Positions 47,898 to 60,093 of a stretch of 64,000 nucleotides of DNA are shown here, in pieces. The notes under the pieces were generated by a model. The model ran no database searches, was not told the DNA's origin, and saw only the letters and a list, made by a program, of their open reading frames with translations. The translations under genes were made by a program, and so were the position numbers. How positions within the stretch are numbered: the stretch's first letter is position 1; every line of letters begins with the position of its first letter. This stretch comes from Turnera subulata (lineage: Eukaryota > Streptophyta > Magnoliopsida > Malpighiales > Passifloraceae): the NCBI GenBank assembly GCA_028386065.3, contig JAKUCV010000419.1:213393-277392 (forward strand), in the 5' to 3' direction.

Positions 47898-49567
47898 ATG
47901 GCTTATGAAGGTACAAGTGTCAACAAAGCTCCATACTTTGATGGAGTGAACTTTGACTGTTGGAAGTTTAGAATGAAGATCTTCCTTGAAGGAAAAGATC
48001 TTGAGATGTAGAATATTGTTCACAGTCCTTATGCCAGACCTCAAAGAGACATGCAATTCTGGTCTGAGGATGAGCTAAGGAGAGCCAAGCTTGATGCACA
48101 AGCTAAAAATATACTCCTATGTGGCATAAGTGAAAGTGAGTTTCAAAGGGTGAGTTCTTATGGCACAGCCTATGAAATCTGGAGGCTTCTTTGTGTCACA
48201 CATGAAGGAACTAATCAAGTAAAGGAGTCTCGACTCAATTGTCTAATGAGGGACTATGAGCTCTTTCAAATGGCTGCTGGAGAAACTGTGCAAGAAATGG
48301 ATACATCCTTCACCATTCTTCGCAATGGTTTAGCTCTACTTGGTAGACCCGTCACTCATAGAGATAAAGTGGCAAAGATCCTTAAATCTCTACCCAAAGA
48401 GTGGGAGCCAAAGGTCACAGCTATTGAAGAAGCTCAGAATCTGAACACTCTTACCTATGATGAGCTTATTGGCAAGCTTATAGTTCATGGTTCTAAACTA
48501 GAACCGAAAGAACTAAAGAAGAAAGATTTGGCTCTTAAGGCAGACCAAGAGTCTAGTGATGAGTACAATGATGTGGATATGACACTAATCACCAGAAAGT
48601 TTGTCAAATTTCTTCGAAAGAGAAGGCAAAAAGGAAAGGGTTTCCAAGGTGCCAAATCAACTGAACAAAAGAAAGACTCACTGGTGTGTTTTAGCTGCAA
48701 TCGCCCTGGCCATATCAAGTCAAAATGTCCACATCAAAAAGCCAAATCTGATTTCCCAAGGAGCAAAGGGAAGAAAGCCATGTCAGCATGGGATGATTTG
48801 GACTCATCAAGTGACTCTGATTTTGATGAAGCAGTAAATCTAGCTCGAGAAGATGATGAGGTAAATGATTCTCTTGACTATACTTTTGATGAGCTTCAGG
48901 ATGCATTTGAAGAATTGCATGATAAGTATGAGCAAACACTTAAGAAGAATGCTTCATATAAGAAACGTATTGATCTACTTGAATTTGATCATGCATCTCA
49001 CAAAACTGCATATGAAACTCTTGAGCGTGCACATGCTGAAAGTTTGTCTATTTGTGAGGCATTAAAGAAAGAGAAACTTGCTGCTCAAAACGCATATGAA
49101 GACCTTGAGAAAAAGCTAGCTAGTAATTTGAGCAAGTGTGAAGAGCTGATTCAAAAGAATGATGTTCTAAAGGCGGAAGTAGATGATCTAAAATGTTCTC
49201 TAGAGAAGTTTACTAATGGAAGAGATAGCCTGAATCTGCTGCTAGGGCAACAAAGGCATTGTTTAGATAAAAGTGGAATAGGTGCCACACATATGGTTTT
49301 TAACAAGCCAAATCTGCCAGTTAAATTTGTCAAGGCTGATTGTAGATCACTTTATAGACCTAGATATCGTGAAAAAATCCTAGGCAGGGACATCATGAGC
49401 ACTCACATAAACATGACATCACTTGCTATTACTGTGGAAATGTTGGTCATATGATCAGATCATGCTATCATAGGAAGAGAAACAATCTTGTTAAATATAT
49501 TTGGGTTCCGAAAGGAGCCAAATCTAACCCTGAAGGACCCAAGTTAGTTTGGGTACCTAAAACTTGA
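47898..49567 (+). pseudogene. Copia gag with amber stop and frameshift
   Basis: ATG at 47898, opening MAYEGTSVNKAPYFDG. An in-frame TAG at 48009-48011 stands where related proteins have Trp. The frame then runs to 49454 with the UBN2-type capsid region (AKNILLCGISESEFQRV, YEIWRLLCVTHEGT), a zinc knuckle CFSCNRPGHIKSKC, an acidic stretch and a long coiled coil (about 48900-49210). A frameshift near 49390-49420 moves a second zinc knuckle, CYYCGNVGHMIRSC, into another frame, which ends at TGA 49565-49567. Two knuckles separated by a coiled coil is a Sirevirus-type gag layout. Confidence 0.85.
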
Positions 49568-49572
49568 TCATT

Positions 49573-52500
49573 CGACAGGATGCAAGGGATGAATGGGTTC
49601 TAGACAGTGGTTGTTCAAGGCATATGACAGGTGACCCATTAAAATTTACATCCCTTCTCTCAAAACACTGAGGTAATGTTACATTTGGTGATAGTTCTAA
49701 AGTAAAAATCCTTGGTATTGGTAAGATTGTCACTAATACAACTATTGAGTATGTGTTTCTTGTTGATAATCTTAAGTACAACTTGTTTAGTATCAGTCAG
49801 CTTTGTGACAAAGGATTCAATGTTATTTTTGAATCATATAGATGCCTTGTGAGTAGAGTTGATGATGAGAATATCTTATTTGTTGGAAAAAGGATTGGTA
49901 ATCTATACTCTATATGTTTAAATGATGTTACTAACACTGAAATCAAGTGCTTTAGTGCAAGAACAAATACTATAACTCTATGGCACAGGAGGCTAGGGCA
50001 TGCAAATCTTGAACTTATCTCGAATCTGTTAAAGAAAGATTTGGTTGATGGTCTGCTAAAACTTAAGTTCGAGGCAGAAACCAAATGTCGTGCATGTCAG
50101 CTCGGTAAACAAATCAAAAGTTCTTTTAAGCCAAAACACATGGTATCAACTTCTCGACCTCTTGAACTCTTACATATTGATCTTTTTGGTCCAATGAGAA
50201 CTGTGAGTCTTGGTGGCAAAAAGTATGCATTTGTTATAGTTGATGATTATTCTATATTTACTTGGGTTTTATTTCTCTCATAAAAAGATCATGCATGTCA
50301 TGAATTTGGCTCATTAGCTAGGAAGCTGCAAAATGAAAAAGGGTATAAAATATCTAAAATCAGAAGTGATCATGGAGGAGAATTTGATAATTCCACATTT
50401 AATCAATTCTGTGAACAAAATGACATTGAACACACGACTCCTAGAACACCTCAACAAAATGGGGTTGTGGAAAGGAAGAATCGAACCTTACAAGAAATGG
50501 CTAGAACTATGCTTAATGAGTATAAGTTACCTGCTTATTTCTGGGCTGAGGGTGTGAACACAGCATGCTATGTCCTAAATAGAGTCTCTTTGCGTCCATT
50601 GATTGAAAAGACACCTTATGAGATCTGGCAAGATAGAAAGCCAAATATTGCATACTTTTGCACATTTGGCTCCAAGTGTTACATCCTGAATACTAAAGAT
50701 AATCTAGATAAGTTTCAAGCTAAGTTTAATGATGGTATATTCCTTGGTTATTCTTTGAGTAGTAAAGCCTATAGGGTATATAACATAAGAACTATGATTG
50801 TTGAAGAATCTATGCATGTGGTGTTTGAAGAGATTAACTTGAATGATCTTAGTGATGATACAGATGTTGAGTTTACTTCTGAGAATCAGCCACAGGTTAA
50901 TGATATTGATGAGGCAAAAGATGTGCAAATTCCTGATCCAATTATAAATCAGCAGCATTTGGCTTCTCCCGAGCCAAATGTTCAGAACAGTAGTGTGCAG
51001 CCAAATGTTCTTGAATCTGGCTCATGTTCACAGCCGAAAAACTCAAAGGTGCAAGCACCTAGAGGACATTCAACAGAGGCCATTTTAGGTGATCCTAGAG
51101 GAGGAGTAACTATTAGATCCAAATTACAAAATATCAATACACATCTTGCCTTTTTGTCCCAAGTTGAGCCCAAAAATGCCAATAAAGCCATACATGATAA
51201 AAATTGGTTGATGGCAATGCAAGAAGAGCTTAATCAATTCGAGAGGAATAATGTGTGGGAGCTTGTTGCAAGGCCTAAAGACCATCCTGTCATTGGAACC
51301 GAATGGGTCTTCAGAAACAAGCTTGATGAATCAGAAACTGTTGTAAGAAACAAAGCTCGATTGGTTGCACAAGGATACAATCAAGAGGAAGGTATTGATT
51401 ATGATGAGACCTTTGCACCAGTACCTAGACTTGAATCCATTCGCATGCTTCTTGCATTTGCATCATTTAAATCTTTTAAACTCTATCAAATGGATGTTAA
51501 GAGTGCTTTTCTAAATGGATATATCATGGAAGAAGTATATGTAGAACAACCTCTAGGATTTGAAAACCATGAGCATCCACAACTTGTGTTTAAGTTGAAA
51601 AAGGCATTATATGGTCTTAAGCAAGCTCCTAGGGCTTGGTATGATAGATTAAGCTCATATCTGATTTCACAATGCTTTACAAGAGGAAAAGTAGACTCAA
51701 CTCTATTTGTGAAATCTAATCAAGATGATATCATTATTGTGCAAATATATGTTGATGACATTCTATTTGGTGCTACTAATGAATCTCTTTGTCAAGAGTT
51801 TGAAAAGCTTATGCACAGCGAGTTTGAAAAGAGCATGATAGGGGAATTAAATTTCTTCCTGGGTTTTCAAGTCAAGCAACTCAATGGTGGGATTTTTCTT
51901 AACCAGGCAAAGTACACACGAGAGCTGCTGAAAAGATTTGGCTTGTCAGAAGCCAAAACTAGTCCGACGCCAATGAGCACTAGTACCAAACTTGACAAGG
52001 ATGAGAAAGGTAAGGATGTCGATGTGAAATTATACAGAGGCATGATAGGTAGTCTTCTTTACCTTACAGCTACAAGTCCAGACATTATGTATAGTGTTTG
52101 CTTGTGTGCTAGATTTCAATCATGCCCAAAAGAATCTCATCTTAAAGCTATCAAGCGCATCTTCAAGTACTTAAAAGGAACATCTTCTTTAGGCTTGTGG
52201 TATCCTATTGTGAACTCTTTTGAACTAACAAGCTACTCAGATGCAGACGTTGTAGGGTGCACTCTTGATAGAAAAAGTACAAGTGGTACTTGTCAATTAC
52301 TTGGACAATCACTTGTATCTTGGTCAAGTAAAAAGCAAAATTCAGTTGCTACTTCCACAACCGAGGCTGAATATGTAGCAGCTGGTGCATGTTGTGCACA
52401 AGTGCTATGGATGAAACAAACACTTACTGATTATGGACTAATTTTCAAGTGTGTTCCTATCTTTTATGACAGCTCAAGTGCCATCAATTTAACTAAGAAT

Positions 52501-52692
52501 CCAGTGCAACACTCTCGAACCAAACATATTGAAGTGAGACATCATTTTATTCGAGACCATGTGTTGAAGAAGGATGTGGCTATTGAGTTTATGAGAACTG
52601 AAAATCAACTGGCTGACATCTTTACCAAACCATTGAAGGAAGATCAGTTCACAAAAATCAGACTCGAGCTTGGTATTTACAATATATCATAA
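49573..52692 (+). pseudogene. Copia pol: protease, integrase, reverse transcriptase, RNase H
   Basis: One frame throughout, broken only by TGA at 49669-49671 and TAA at 50281-50283. Protease active site WVLDSGCSRHMTGD; integrase zinc module HRRLGH...CRACQ; catalytic core with LLHIDLFGP, IRSDHGGEFDN and PQQNGVVERKNR; reverse transcriptase with WLMAMQEELNQFERN, YQMDVKSAFLNG, LKKALYGLKQAPRAWY and the YVDDILFG box; RNase H with SYSDAD, KSTSGTC and STTEAEYVAA. The domain order IN before RT defines Ty1/copia. The 741-residue stretch from 50467 to the end is uninterrupted and ends with LADIFTKPL, the usual copia C-terminus. Confidence 0.93.
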
Positions 52693-53182
52693 GTATTCTG
52701 ATTTGGCTCTATATTGGTTTTTATGTGTTCGTGCATATCATAACATACTGCACACATATGCACTTAAAATATATACAATTGTCACACTTCTCACACCAGC
52801 ACTAAGCATATGAGCATAAGACGACAAGTCATGGCTGCAATCAAATCATCAAGAGCATCAAAGAGGAAGGATGAAGATTTGATTCAAGGATGAGCCAAAA
52901 CCTATTGTCCAGCGGTCCACAAGCGGCAGTTAAAGAAAAAAGAGAAAAGGCAAGGTCAAAACGATGAGCTTTTGGCACAATGGTTATGTTCTGTCCCGCG
53001 CCTGACACAAAGTGAAAAAGCTGCAAAAAGGAAGGAATTCATTAAATGGAAGTGGCCGGTTTCTTCTCCTCCACAAAATCCGTGACTACCTCTCTCCACA
53101 ATTATCCACTTCCTTTTTAACTTCCACTTTCAGTTTCCCATTCAAACACATTAACTCACAAACCCTAAAAATTCTCTCCATC
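52693..53182 (+). other. Spacer between copia pol and the third ORF
   Basis: About 490 bp without coding features. A subgenomic or spliced message would be needed to express the next ORF. Confidence 0.5.
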
Positions 53183-55710
53183 ATGAAAACAAACACGGGT
53201 AAAGGAAAAGCCTTGAGACAAACCCCCACAAAGCAAAAATCACCAAAAGCACCGGCACCTCCTAAAGGAAGAACTAAGATTGTTGCAGCAAAACCTGTCT
53301 TCAAAAAGTCCTCGACACCGGAAAAGAAAAAGGGGAAAGCGCCAGAAGCAAGTGCAAACCCTGAACTCACTTCACCAGAAAGAGAAGCAGTTTCTCAAAT
53401 TGACAAGCCCAAGCTTGGTCCACAGTCCGAGTCTGCACAACACAAAGAAGCCATGGTTCCTCCAAAGGAAGGGTCTAATTCCAAAGCTCATGAACTCAAT
53501 CTTGAGGGAACAGCACTGGGTAATATTCTTAAAACTGAGGTTATGACCCCTGCTCCTTTTAGTGTTCGTGTTTCAAGTTCTGGGGAGGTTTATGTTGCTG
53601 AGAAAACCATGTTAGGATCAGTAGAAACAAAATCGGATGCTGGAAATATTGTTGTTGAGTTGTAATGAGTGTTGAGAAAAGGGATGAATCTGGTGCAAAG
53701 ATTAAGTCTTTAGCTAAATCTAGATCTGTTAGTGAAGGTTCTGGTTTTAAGAACAATGTGCTATCTGAATTTGTGAGGTCATTGGTGCCACCTCCGGGAA
53801 GAGATGCTGAGAAGATGAATCAACTTGGGGGCGTTATAGAAAATCTGAATGAAGGATCTGATTTGGCTGCGGTGCGAGCAAAATCTGCAAGCCTAGTAAA
53901 AAAGGAGTTTGGCTGATGATGATACCAGGTCTGAAAATGTGAAGATGGCAGAAGTTGTTGAGAAGAGCTCTGAGAAAGCCGATGAAATCCCTCTCGGGAT
54001 TCCAATCTCTGAAAGTGATGTCGAAGCCAAGAAGGATTTGGTTTATGCTGTAGAGATCGAAAAAGAAGCAGCTGACAAGGCAGAAGAAGTGATTATTGAA
54101 AATCAAAGCTTACTTCCTGAGGAGAAGGATGAGAATGTGCTGCCAGAAGAAGATTTGGCTCAACTAGAGCCAAATCTAATGCTGAGAAAGCTGTTCCAGA
54201 AATCGAAGCAGAAAAAGAAGCCGAGAGCTCAAAAACCAAATCTGATGCACCCAGACCAAAACTGCCAAAGCACTTATCTCAGACTCCATCCACTCAAACA
54301 TCAAGAGCTAGACTTGTCAGGCCAAGCACATATGCTCAAACTATGTTTGGAAGAGGAAGGAAGAAGCTTGGAGAGAAAATTTTTGAAGTAGATTCTGATG
54401 ATAATAAGAGTGAGAATTCACCTGTTGCTGATGATGACAAGAACTCCAGAAAGAGAAAGAGGAGTGATGATGACAATGAGAAGTCAGAAGATGATTTGGC
54501 TGATGATGAGTCAAATAACAGTGACCAGGAATCAAATGACAGTGACAAGGCACAGAAGTCTGATGATGAACCAGAAAATAAAAGCAGACCAGACAAGGAA
54601 GGATCTGATGATGAGCCTGACAAAGGAGATGACCATGATGATGATGGTGAGGATGGTGATGAGGAAGACAAGAAAGAAGATGAGGACAACGAGCCAGAGG
54701 TTGAGGAAGAATCTGAAAAGGAGGAAGAAATCACTCCAACTCGAGCCAAAAAGAAGCTCAAGGCTCTAACCAAATCTGGATCTAGCAAGAAGGTCAAGAA
54801 GAAGTACTTCACCCATACCCCCACTTACACTGTGGTTTTAAATGACTTTGAGGGAATCGGTGTAGCCAAACTGTTGAAGGATGCTAAGCTCACCACTTTG
54901 GTTACCTTGAAGGAACAAGGGTATAAAGCTTTGATGAAGGACTTCTATGATAACAAAACTGTGGAGTATGGTGATAATGGTCTGCTCACTTGCATCAAAA
55001 TAAAGATCAAAGGGAAGAAGATTACAGTGACAGCCGAGATGATTTGTGACCTGTTAAAGATGAAGCCGGGCAAAGTGAAGTTTTATGACTTTGCTTCTGG
55101 AACTCCAATCAACATTCCGAAGACTCCTTGTTACTCTAAGCAGAATATGCTTCTCTTTGGGAACACCAAATTTGGAAATTACAATGCTTTGAAGCCAAGA
55201 GAGAGAGCACTGATCTACACTCTTACTAGGGTCATCATGCCTTGGAAGAATTCACGCATAATGATCAAGAAACTTGATCAATGGATCATTGCTTGCCTTA
55301 TTGATAAATCTTCTATCTACTTTGGAACTCTGATTCTTCATCACATGGGCATCTACAAGGAACACTCTCATGGTGCACTCATTACCTTGCTGGCTAAACA
55401 ATTGAAGATTAAGCCCACTGCTGAGGATAAGCCGATTAGGCTTAAGGAAATCAATGCTGACACTCTGGTCAAGATGTTTGTCAAGCCAAATCTAGAAGGG
55501 GAATACTCTGTGACCAATTCTGGAGCTGGAAAGGATCACAAACTTGAGGAGCTGAATATTCTGGTTACTGGAATGAAGGATGAGATCAGTGAGCTGAAGG
55601 AAGAACTTGGTTCCATGAGGGGCCAAATGAAGAAGTTCCAGACCAAGACACTTGAGAAACTTGACCAAATCATTGCTGTTATGCCTCAAGATGATTCTGA
55701 TGAAGATTGA
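53183..55710 (+). pseudogene. Third ORF after copia pol, frameshifted
   Basis: Starts MKTNTGKGKALRQTPTKQ at 53183. Fragments 53183-53665, 53665-53916, 53909-54391 and 54343-55710 lie in alternating frames and look like one former protein of about 840 residues. Layout: Lys/Pro-rich N-terminus; a long acidic and Ser-rich middle (54370-54730); a globular part from YTVVLNDFEGIGVAKL through GKKITVTAEMICDLLKMKPG and LKPRERALIYTLTRVIMPW; and a C-terminal coiled coil (about 55540-55690). Such ORFs occur after pol in Sireviruses and have been called env-like. No signal peptide or clear membrane span is visible, so an envelope role is not supported. The globular part resembles the putative plant transposon protein domain. 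Confidence 0.65.
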
Positions 55711-56453
55711 TGCTCCATAGATCTGATGCTTTTAGGTCATGCATTGCATTGCTCATCCGCATTTAGCTAAGTACTTTTTATAACTATTCTACCTATGGTT
55801 TGTATCACTTGAATATTTGGTTTATCTTTGGATTTGATATTATCTATTATCTGCCCTTAATTTTATAAGTGTTATCTTTTGCTGATGACAAAAGGGGGAG
55901 TATAATATGTTGCATATGATGGAATGTATGTTCCTACTATGTTATATCTCTTGTGAAAAAATATTTCTTATGCAGGGAACAATATTTGGCTCGGTGAAAC
56001 AGCCAAATATGTTGGAATATGATATTTTTTATATTAATACTGCTGCGGTATACCTTGCGATTATTTTCAGATGCAGGAAACCATATTTGGCTCAGTCAAA
56101 TGTGATTGCTATGTTATTTTGCGCTTATAATACACGGAAAGATTTGGCTTCATGAAAAAGCCAAATGATAATCTTGATATACTAAAAGTTCATTACAGGA
56201 AATGAAATCATATGTATACTGTGTCTATAAGCAGGGGGAGCTATTGGCAAAAAGCCTTTAGCAAATTTTTAAAGTATACTATGCACAAACGTAGGGGGAG
56301 CATTTGGCTGGTTGAATGAGCCAAATGAATGCGTTATGATTTTTGTGATTATGCCTATGAAACAGGGGGAGTTTATTTATTTGGCTATCTTATTTTAACC
56401 ACTATTCATGGCAAAATTGACAACAAGTTTGTCATCATCAAAAAGGGGTAGAT
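55711..56453 (+). repeat. Pre-LTR region with repeated purine tracts and ATTTGGCT hairpins
   Basis: GGGGGAG-type tracts at about 55892, 56234, 56293 and 56366, with AAAAAGGGGTAGAT immediately before the 3' LTR acting as the likely polypurine tract. Between them lie three hairpins with arms ATATTTGGCT (55982-56010), ATTTGGCTT (56142-56166) and CATTTGGCT (56301-56327). Confidence 0.75.
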
Positions 56454-57544
56454 TGTTAGCCTAAATATGTGATTAAGGGCTTAATTAAGTAATTAATTCA
56501 GACTAATCTTATTTAGTACATTTATAATGATTATTTAATGCCTATTATATTATTTTGATGATTAACAAACATTTTGGTAAGCTTTGTGTGTTTTTAGAAT
56601 TGGCAGAAAAATTTGGTTTCTCGCAGAAACCAAATCCAGGAACAATTGGCTTCACCGCAGAAACATTTGGCTTCACCGCATCGACCAAAAGGTCGCTTTC
56701 CGGGCAGTTGGGGCTGTGGTCCCAAAAGTTGCAGCAAGTGCTCCAAGAAAGTGGTTGACATTAAACCAACTGCACTAACCATTATGCTTGCTCTCCAAGG
56801 GTCAGAATGAGTTCAAAAAAGTGATCCTCACATCCTCTCTCACCTCTGGAAGATCTGGTGGTCCATACTTTCCATTTTTGGAGATGTTTTTTAAGAAAGA
56901 TAATTTCTGCCCAAGGAATTTCCAATTTTGGCTCATCTACTGGACAGTTTCATTTAATGATGTTTGAAGTCAACTCGGCTGCCACCTGGAAGCAATCTAG
57001 CCATTGGAAGACACTCCTCTCCATCCTTAGAATCTATAAATAGAGGATTGAAGCCTCATAGCAAATCAACCTAACCATTCAAGAGATTCTAAGTTGATAA
57101 AAGAGCTTACCTTGAGAGATATTCTTTGTGCTTAATTTGTGTAACTTCTTGACTGAGTCACTCTTGAAGCTTTGCCTTGGGAAAGGTTGTAATTAGCAGG
57201 ATTAGGGGATAATCTTGTTGGGTAGACAAAGCTAGGTTCATCTTTGGGTTAGGTTTAGCAAGTTCAGCTCGCAAAAACTTGTGTATCATAGGTTATTTGG
57301 CTCGCCTGTAAAAGCCAAATTAGTGGATAGTTTAGAAATCCTAAAGGGGGGACCTTTAGGTAGTGGATGTACTCCGGAGTGGAGAACCACTGTAAATTGC
57401 CTGTGTTCATTGCTTTCCTGCATTCATTTTCACATTTCATTCAAGTTTCACATTTGGCTTCTGTGTCGAGCCAAATCACAGAAAATCCGAAAAAGAGGAA
57501 AAAGCTAATTCAACCCCCCCTTCTTAGCCTTTTTTGGGCCAACA
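56454..57544 (+). repeat. 3' LTR of the copia element
   Basis: 1091 bp, TGTTAGCC...GGGCCAACA. Hairpins at 56611-56635, 57295-57320 and 57452-57476 are kept from the 5' LTR. By eye roughly 4-6 percent of bases differ from the 5' LTR over the first 240 bp. Confidence 0.9.
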
Positions 57545-58197
57545 GACCTAACCCGCCCGGGTGACTATTCCTCTTTTATCAGCGAGTATTTGATGTTCCC
57601 TTTGACTACCCCAGAGGCTGGAGGATCAGTGGCTAGTGCTAGTCCTCGACAGAGTTCCGCCCCTCGGAGGAGGAAGGGCGCCAGGGCATCTTCTTCTACA
57701 TCTTGTCCTGTTCTCCCTATATATGAGGCTGACTATGAGACTTTTGATGACTCATATAGGTGTTGTCGGGTGCACTTTTCCTAGGACCTCCCCCCTGATT
57801 TTCCACCATTCCCGACTGACATCACCATAGTATCATCTTTGATCATTACCCCCAAATATCTTCTTTCTTTCCCTCTTTTGTAGTTTGATTGATCTTCTCC
57901 ATATGATAGGTTTCGGCTGCTGAGGCTTCCCGACTATGGACATTGCTTGGACGGGCCAAGGCGACCCTGACAGCCCAGGCCATACGAATACAAGAGTTGA
58001 CTTCTTGTGAGAGAAGGGGATATGCTCGCCCCGTGCCATTGCCTCGGGATCCTCGCCCTACTAGACTGTTCGTACCTCCTTCTGCCCCTCGGCCGATTCC
58101 TCATTCTGCTGACCCCACCTCAGGTGATTCTAAGGATACCATTCAGGAATGCACTCGCTCGGTTCCCCAACCTCGGAGCAAGAAGAGACGGTTTTGA
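57545..58197 (+). pseudogene. Plant mobile domain (PMD) gene of element B, 3' part
   Basis: Continues the frame interrupted at 39070. The first piece reads LTRPGDYSSFISEYLMFPLT, then a Ser/Ala-rich linker, stopping at 57782-57784. A likely intron precedes a last exon starting near 57911 (ASRLWTLLGRAKATLTAQ), which runs through a Pro/Arg-rich tail to TGA 58195-58197, ending in the basic run SKKRRF. The basic tail could be a nuclear localisation signal. TSD GACCT (57545-57549) is the second copy from the copia insertion. Confidence 0.55.
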
Positions 58198-59491
58198 TTG
58201 ATGCATGTATGCCTTATTATCTTAGTGTGTGTACTTTGGTGGGATTACTTCTCTTCTTTCCTTTTTTCTATGCATGCATGCATGTCCTTATGTCTAGACA
58301 CATGTACTTTGGTGGGATTATTCTTTGTGAATGCATGTTTATTTCTCCTATTCGCGAGTTTCAACCATGTATGCAATTTTGAAAATTACCGAGTCGTGTG
58401 TCGTGAGTACTAGGATAGGTTAGGTATCAGGTTTGAAGGATTTCCACAAGGTCACACGAAACACCTACCCTTCTTTGTTGGGTCTATCACAAAAGGTTGT
58501 TTCAAGCAAGGCTTTCCATGAAAATGAGCATGCCGCAAATCTCCCCAAACACCATTTGGCCTTAACTTTTGCCTAGGCCGCCCTTTCGGGTTTTCAACCT
58601 AGCAGGCATGTCCTAACTTTTGCCTAGATCGCCCTTTTGGGTTTTCAACCTAGCGGACTAGTCCCCCTCTCTTTCTCCATTTTCTTTTACCTTTGTTCTC
58701 AAAAGTGGATGGCAGTCAAAGTTTACCCAAGTGATGGCAAGCCCCAAGTCTTTTCACCTCGTGGTGGCACTTTTAAAGATGGCTTGATTTTGATCCTTCT
58801 TCGATCTGGCAATATGAACAGGAAAAATCTAAGGACAATACTCTTGAATATTAGGGGAGGCTTTCTCAATAGATGGGACCCCAAATTTAAACCATATCAT
58901 CTTTCACCAACTTAACTTAGGAACCAAACTTTATTTAGACCGAGCTCTTTAATAGTGTTACCTACGTACCAGTAGAAAACAATGTTCAGTTTTTCCAAAT
59001 CACAAAGAAGTGCTTTGCTCAAGAAGTTTAAATGGCACATTGGTTGTGGGTGCACATCCCCTTTTCTTTTTTTCTTTTTTTTTTCTTCTTTTTTTCTTCT
59101 TCTTTTTTCTTTTCTTTGGGGAAATGACCTCATAAGCCAGGCTTATTAGTTCGAGATAAAATATTTGATCTGAAATAGATTTGATTTACTGGATCAGGTC
59201 TTCGTAGTTCATTCTATGGTTCCCAAACTAAGTTGATAAATTCTGATAAGATTTACGACATCATTTTCATAAATGAGGGGATAAGAACATGCATTACATG
59301 AGTACTAAACAAAAGACACTAATTAAGGACAGATAGTACTGACTCTTTGAGGTGAAGTTAACATGGATAGATTTCAACGTTCTTTTATTTTGAGAAAAGA
59401 AAAACAGACGCGACACTTTGAAACCCTAAGTCTTCTTATCCCCTCCATTAGCCATTCTAAGCATTCTCCCCCATCACCCATTCATTCTTGT
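58198..59491. other. Element B internal region downstream of the PMD gene
   Basis: No convincing gene. Includes the 51-bp tandem duplication at about 58561-58662 and a T/C-rich run at 59055-59115. In element sense (minus) this is 5' internal DNA, where gag would be expected, but none is recognised. Confidence 0.5.
58561..58662. repeat. 51-bp tandem duplication
   Basis: Two copies sharing TAACTTTTGCCTAG and GTTTTCAACCTAGC. Confidence 0.7.
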
Positions 59492-59499
59492 CTGGGTAC

Positions 59500-59898
59500 T
59501 ATGGGTGAGGCCCGGATCCAAACTGACCAAAAAGACCAATGTTTGAACCAATATTTATTAATTTTGGTCAAGTCCAAACCAAAATTTAAAATTTTGGTTT
59601 GGACCGGTCAGGCCCAATATTTTAAAAAATTTGGATTTGGTCAGCCTCAAAGAAATTTGGACAGTCCAAAGATCCAATTGGATCTGGACTTAAAAATAAG
59701 GGATGGAATAGTTATGTTGTACAAAATTTCGGACATTTCGGATAATAGCTGTCCAAACCAAAAAAAATTTTGGTTATTTGGTCTTTGGGTTTTTGGTCTT
59801 CGGACATTGGTTCGGACAGCCTGAGAAAAGTTTGGTCAGTCCAAAGACCAAACCAAAATTTATAATGACCAAACCAAATATCCAAACTCTCACCCCTA
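59500..59898. mobile_element. hAT-type MITE
   Basis: 399 bp flanked by a perfect 8-bp TSD CTGGGTAC (59492-59499 and 59899-59906). Terminal inverted repeats TATGGGTGAG and, on the other strand, TAGGGGTGAG. Eight-base TSDs and (C/T)A(G/T)GGGTGAG ends are hAT traits. The interior is AT-rich, built of inverted AACCAAAATTT / AAATTTTGGTT segments, and non-coding. Confidence 0.85.
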
Positions 59899-60093
59899 CT
59901 GGGTACACAGGCTTTCTCGGTGGGACTATGGTGATAGTTTCCTTCGGGTCATCATGTTGGACTTCGACCATCACTGCCTCGTCTACCACCCCTTGATTGT
60001 CTTCATCTTCCTTATCGGTCATCATGTCTTGTTGTGACTTTGAGCATTCCTCGGATCTCGAAATATCATCCCAATCATCCTACTTGCTTTCCC

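Larger units (their letters stand above)
46752..57544 (+). mobile_element. Sirevirus-like Ty1/copia retrotransposon
   Basis: LTRs at 46752-47841 and 56454-57544 are flanked by the TSD GACCT (46747-46751 and 57545-57549). Order: LTR, tRNA-Met-like primer site, gag, PR-IN-RT-RNase H, a third ORF after pol, a pre-LTR region rich in GGGGGAG purine tracts, LTR. The copia pol order, third ORF and repeated purine tracts are Sirevirus (SIRE/Maximus) traits. Gag, pol and ORF3 all carry stops or frameshifts. Inserted into the PMD gene of element B. Confidence 0.9.

Noticed and set aside
54336..54824. Minus-strand Ser-rich frame of 162 codons
   Set aside because: It is the antisense of the acidic Asp/Glu repeat region of the third copia ORF.
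53183..55710. Retroviral envelope gene in the copia element
   Set aside because: No signal peptide, no transmembrane segment and no cleavage site pattern; the protein is Lys/Pro-rich, acidic and coiled-coil.
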